In this document: piece after piece, positions 6,600 through 8,066 of the stretch | Layout: the number at the start of each line of letters is the position of its first letter | Position numbering within the stretch: the first letter of the stretch is position 1 | Assembly: GCA_020253895.1 (NCBI GenBank) | Contig: JADDKG010000206.1 | Span: 1-8,066, forward strand | Source of the DNA: Rubrobacter sp. | GTDB lineage: Bacteria; Actinomycetota; Rubrobacteria; Rubrobacterales; Rubrobacteraceae | Reading direction: 5' to 3' | Length of the DNA: 8,066 nucleotides | Notes under the pieces: model-generated | The model's input: only the letters and a program-made list of their open reading frames with translations | Databases searched by the model: none | Told to the model about the DNA's origin: nothing | Program-made: the position numbers and the translations under genes

Positions 6600-8036
6600 A
6601 TGAGGGCGCGCCTCTCGGGACTCCTCGGAAGAAGCGGGCGCCCCGGGAAGCGCAGTGTCCGGGCGGTCGCCTACGCAGAGACCGCCCTGGCTCTGGCTAT
6701 CCTAGTGGCCGCCGGGCTGCTCATCCAGCCACAGAACCCCGGCTTTGTAGGGGTCTCCCCCCACCCCTTCTGGCTCGTCGTGGTCCCCATCGCCGCCCTG
6801 CACGGGAGCCCGCCGGGCTACGTCGCGGGCGCGGCCTCCGCCTTGGCCTACCTGGGGCTCGCCGCAGCCCAGGCCGGCTCGCTCGCGGACCCCGGCCTCC
6901 TGCGGCCGGGCTTCCTCCTCGAACCCGTGCTCTTTCTGGTGGCCGGAGGGGCCCTCGGGGAACTGAGAGAGTCCCAGCGACGGCGGGAGAGGGACATGCT
7001 CCGGAGGCAGGAGGAGCTGGAGAGCGACCTGCAGGACCTCGCCCAGCGCTACCTGGCCTCCGTCGAGCTCGCCCGGGAGCTGGAGCGCAGGATAGTAGAC
7101 CAGACCTCTACCGTCACCACGCTCTACGAGGCGGCAAAGGCGCTGGAGAGGCTGGAGGTGGAGGAGCTCTCCCCGGCCGTTCTGGAGCTCGCCGGCAGCT
7201 TCGTCGAGGTGGAGTCGTGCTCGCTCTACCTCCTCAGGGACGGCCGCTTCGTGCTCGAGGCAGGCCGCCCGGAGGGCGCGCCACGGCCGGGCGAGCTGGA
7301 CACCGGGAGCGGGCTTCCGGCGATCGTGGCGTCCGAGAGGAGGACGGCCACCGTACACGAGCTGCTCACGGAGCCCACCCCCGGGCGGCTCGCCCGACAG
7401 CCGATGCTGATGGTGGCACCCATCCTCTCCGGCGACGGCGAGGTGGCCGGGATGCTGGTCGCCGAGCGGATGCCCTTCCTGCGGTTCACCCCGGCCGCCG
7501 TCCGGCTGTTCACGCTGCTTGGGGACTGGGCCTCGGGAGCCTTCCAGAGGGCGCTGCGGTTCCGCCAGACGCGCGACCGGAACGTCGAGGACGAGCTCAC
7601 CGGCGCCTACAACCACGCCTACCTGCTCAAGCGGGCGGAGCAGGAGGTCTTCCGCTCCAGAACCTACGGGATCCCGCTCTCGCTGCTGGCCCTCCGGGCC
7701 GAGGACTTCGAGCACATACCCGAAATACGGCTGCCGGGCGTGCTGCGCACCCTGAGCCTGGTCTTCCGCCACCACATCCGCCCCATCGACGTCCTGGGGA
7801 AACACGCCGAGGAGGGCACCTTCCTGCTGCTGCTCCCCCACCTCAACGCGGAAGCGGCCGACGACCTGGCGGCGAGGCTCCGGCGGGAGGTAGAGAGCTT
7901 CGGCTTCAGGCCGTTCGAGGAGCAAGACCGCATCCTAAGGCTCCGGACCGGCCGGGCCACGCTCTCCGGGACCGCCGGGGGAGCGAGGGAGCTGGTGGAG
8001 GCCGCGGTGGATTCCCTCGGGAAGGGAGACGGATGA
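6600..8036 (+). CDS. pelD: PelD-like c-di-GMP receptor (4 TM, GAF, degenerate GGDEF)
   Basis: This 478-residue inner-membrane protein has four predicted helices (about 25-43, 56-69, 72-90 and 105-122), a charged coiled coil (about 122-168), a GAF domain (about 170-320) and a GGDEF-like domain (326-478). That order and length match PelD, which binds c-di-GMP and switches on Pel polysaccharide synthesis and export. The GGDEF domain begins normally (DELTGAYN, 331-338), but the signature is replaced by AEEGTF (403-408), so it should not make c-di-GMP. RPID (394-397) sits five residues before it, exactly where the RxxD inhibitory site of diguanylate cyclases lies, and R428/R429 are placed for the second arginine contact. 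It follows the STAS gene, and its TGA overlaps the next ATG. A non-Pel GAF/GGDEF membrane sensor is the alternative. Domains are certain; the PelD name is likely but unproven. Confidence 0.65.
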   Translation: MRARLSGLLGRSGRPGKRSVRAVAYAETALALAILVAAGLLIQPQNPGFVGVSPHPFWLVVVPIAALHGSPPGYVAGAASALAYLGLAAAQAGSLADPGLLRPGFLLEPVLFLVAGGALGELRESQRRRERDMLRRQEELESDLQDLAQRYLASVELARELERRIVDQTSTVTTLYEAAKALERLEVEELSPAVLELAGSFVEVESCSLYLLRDGRFVLEAGRPEGAPRPGELDTGSGLPAIVASERRTATVHELLTEPTPGRLARQPMLMVAPILSGDGEVAGMLVAERMPFLRFTPAAVRLFTLLGDWASGAFQRALRFRQTRDRNVEDELTGAYNHAYLLKRAEQEVFRSRTYGIPLSLLALRAEDFEHIPEIRLPGVLRTLSLVFRHHIRPIDVLGKHAEEGTFLLLLPHLNAEAADDLAARLRREVESFGFRPFEEQDRILRLRTGRATLSGTAGGARELVEAAVDSLGKGDG

Positions 8037-8066
8037 GGCTCCTGTTGTGGCTCGTGAGCTTCCCCC
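8033..8066 (+). CDS. start of a downstream gene, possible PelE (partial)
   Basis: ATG 8033 overlaps the TGA of the PelD-like gene (ATGA, 8033-8036), which indicates translational coupling. Only MRLLLWLVSFP is visible, a hydrophobic start that fits a membrane helix or signal anchor. In Pel operons PelE, a membrane protein with TPR repeats, follows PelD. That identity is inferred from position only. Confidence 0.5.
   Translation, partial: MRLLLWLVSFP

Noticed and set aside
7779..7824. Active diguanylate cyclase
   Set aside because: The GGDEF signature is replaced by AEEGTF and the metal-binding DxDxFK-like segment reads RAEDFEHI, so catalysis is not expected.
6702..7925. 407-codon open frame on the - strand inside the PelD-like gene
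   Set aside because: It is low-complexity Gly/Glu/Pro-rich, with no motif or ribosome site. The + frame carries clear TM, GAF and GGDEF-like domains.
1..8066. CRISPR array, tRNA or rRNA genes, insertion sequence or prophage
   Set aside because: No regularly spaced repeats, cloverleaf sequences, transposase motifs or terminal inverted repeats were seen on either strand.

Overview
The window is about 68-72% G+C by eye. It uses TTG and GTG starts, clear GGAGG-type ribosome binding sites and many AGG, CGG and ATA codons. Partner-switching regulators (RsbW/STAS type) beside two-component proteins point to a high-GC Gram-positive bacterium. My best guess is a Rubrobacter-like actinobacterium, inferred from style and gene content and not proven.

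Left part (1-1700): the 3' end of an amidohydrolase-type metal hydrolase enters on the + strand and ends at a strong, apparently bidirectional terminator. Facing it on the - strand is an intact acetamidase/formamidase gene. Between that gene's stop and the terminator lies a 3' fragment of a second, different acetamidase/formamidase. It keeps one open frame that covers only the last ~75 residues of the family, so it looks like the decaying stump of a lost paralogue.

Middle (1700-5601): divergent from the amidase is a very large membrane-bound hybrid sensor kinase with two membrane helices, four PAS domains, HisKA, HATPase, two receivers and an HPt domain. All phosphotransfer residues are present. 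No separate output response regulator is visible. Its start codon is unclear, and its membrane part looks shortened.

Right part (5598-8066): an RsbW-like anti-sigma-factor kinase converges on the sensor kinase; the two stop codons share one CTAG. Divergent from it is a STAS anti-anti-sigma protein with its phosphorylatable serine. This is followed 28 nt later by a four-helix membrane protein with a GAF domain and a degenerate GGDEF domain. The last has lost the GGDEF signature but keeps an RxxD inhibitory-site motif at the expected spacing. That is the design of PelD, the c-di-GMP receptor of Pel exopolysaccharide synthesis. The next gene starts inside its stop codon (ATGA) and runs off the window; PelE would be expected there.

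Taken together, the right half reads as a signalling block (phosphorelay, partner switch, c-di-GMP receptor) in front of what may be an actinobacterial Pel-like polysaccharide operon. The direct link between the partner switch and Pel is inference from gene order.
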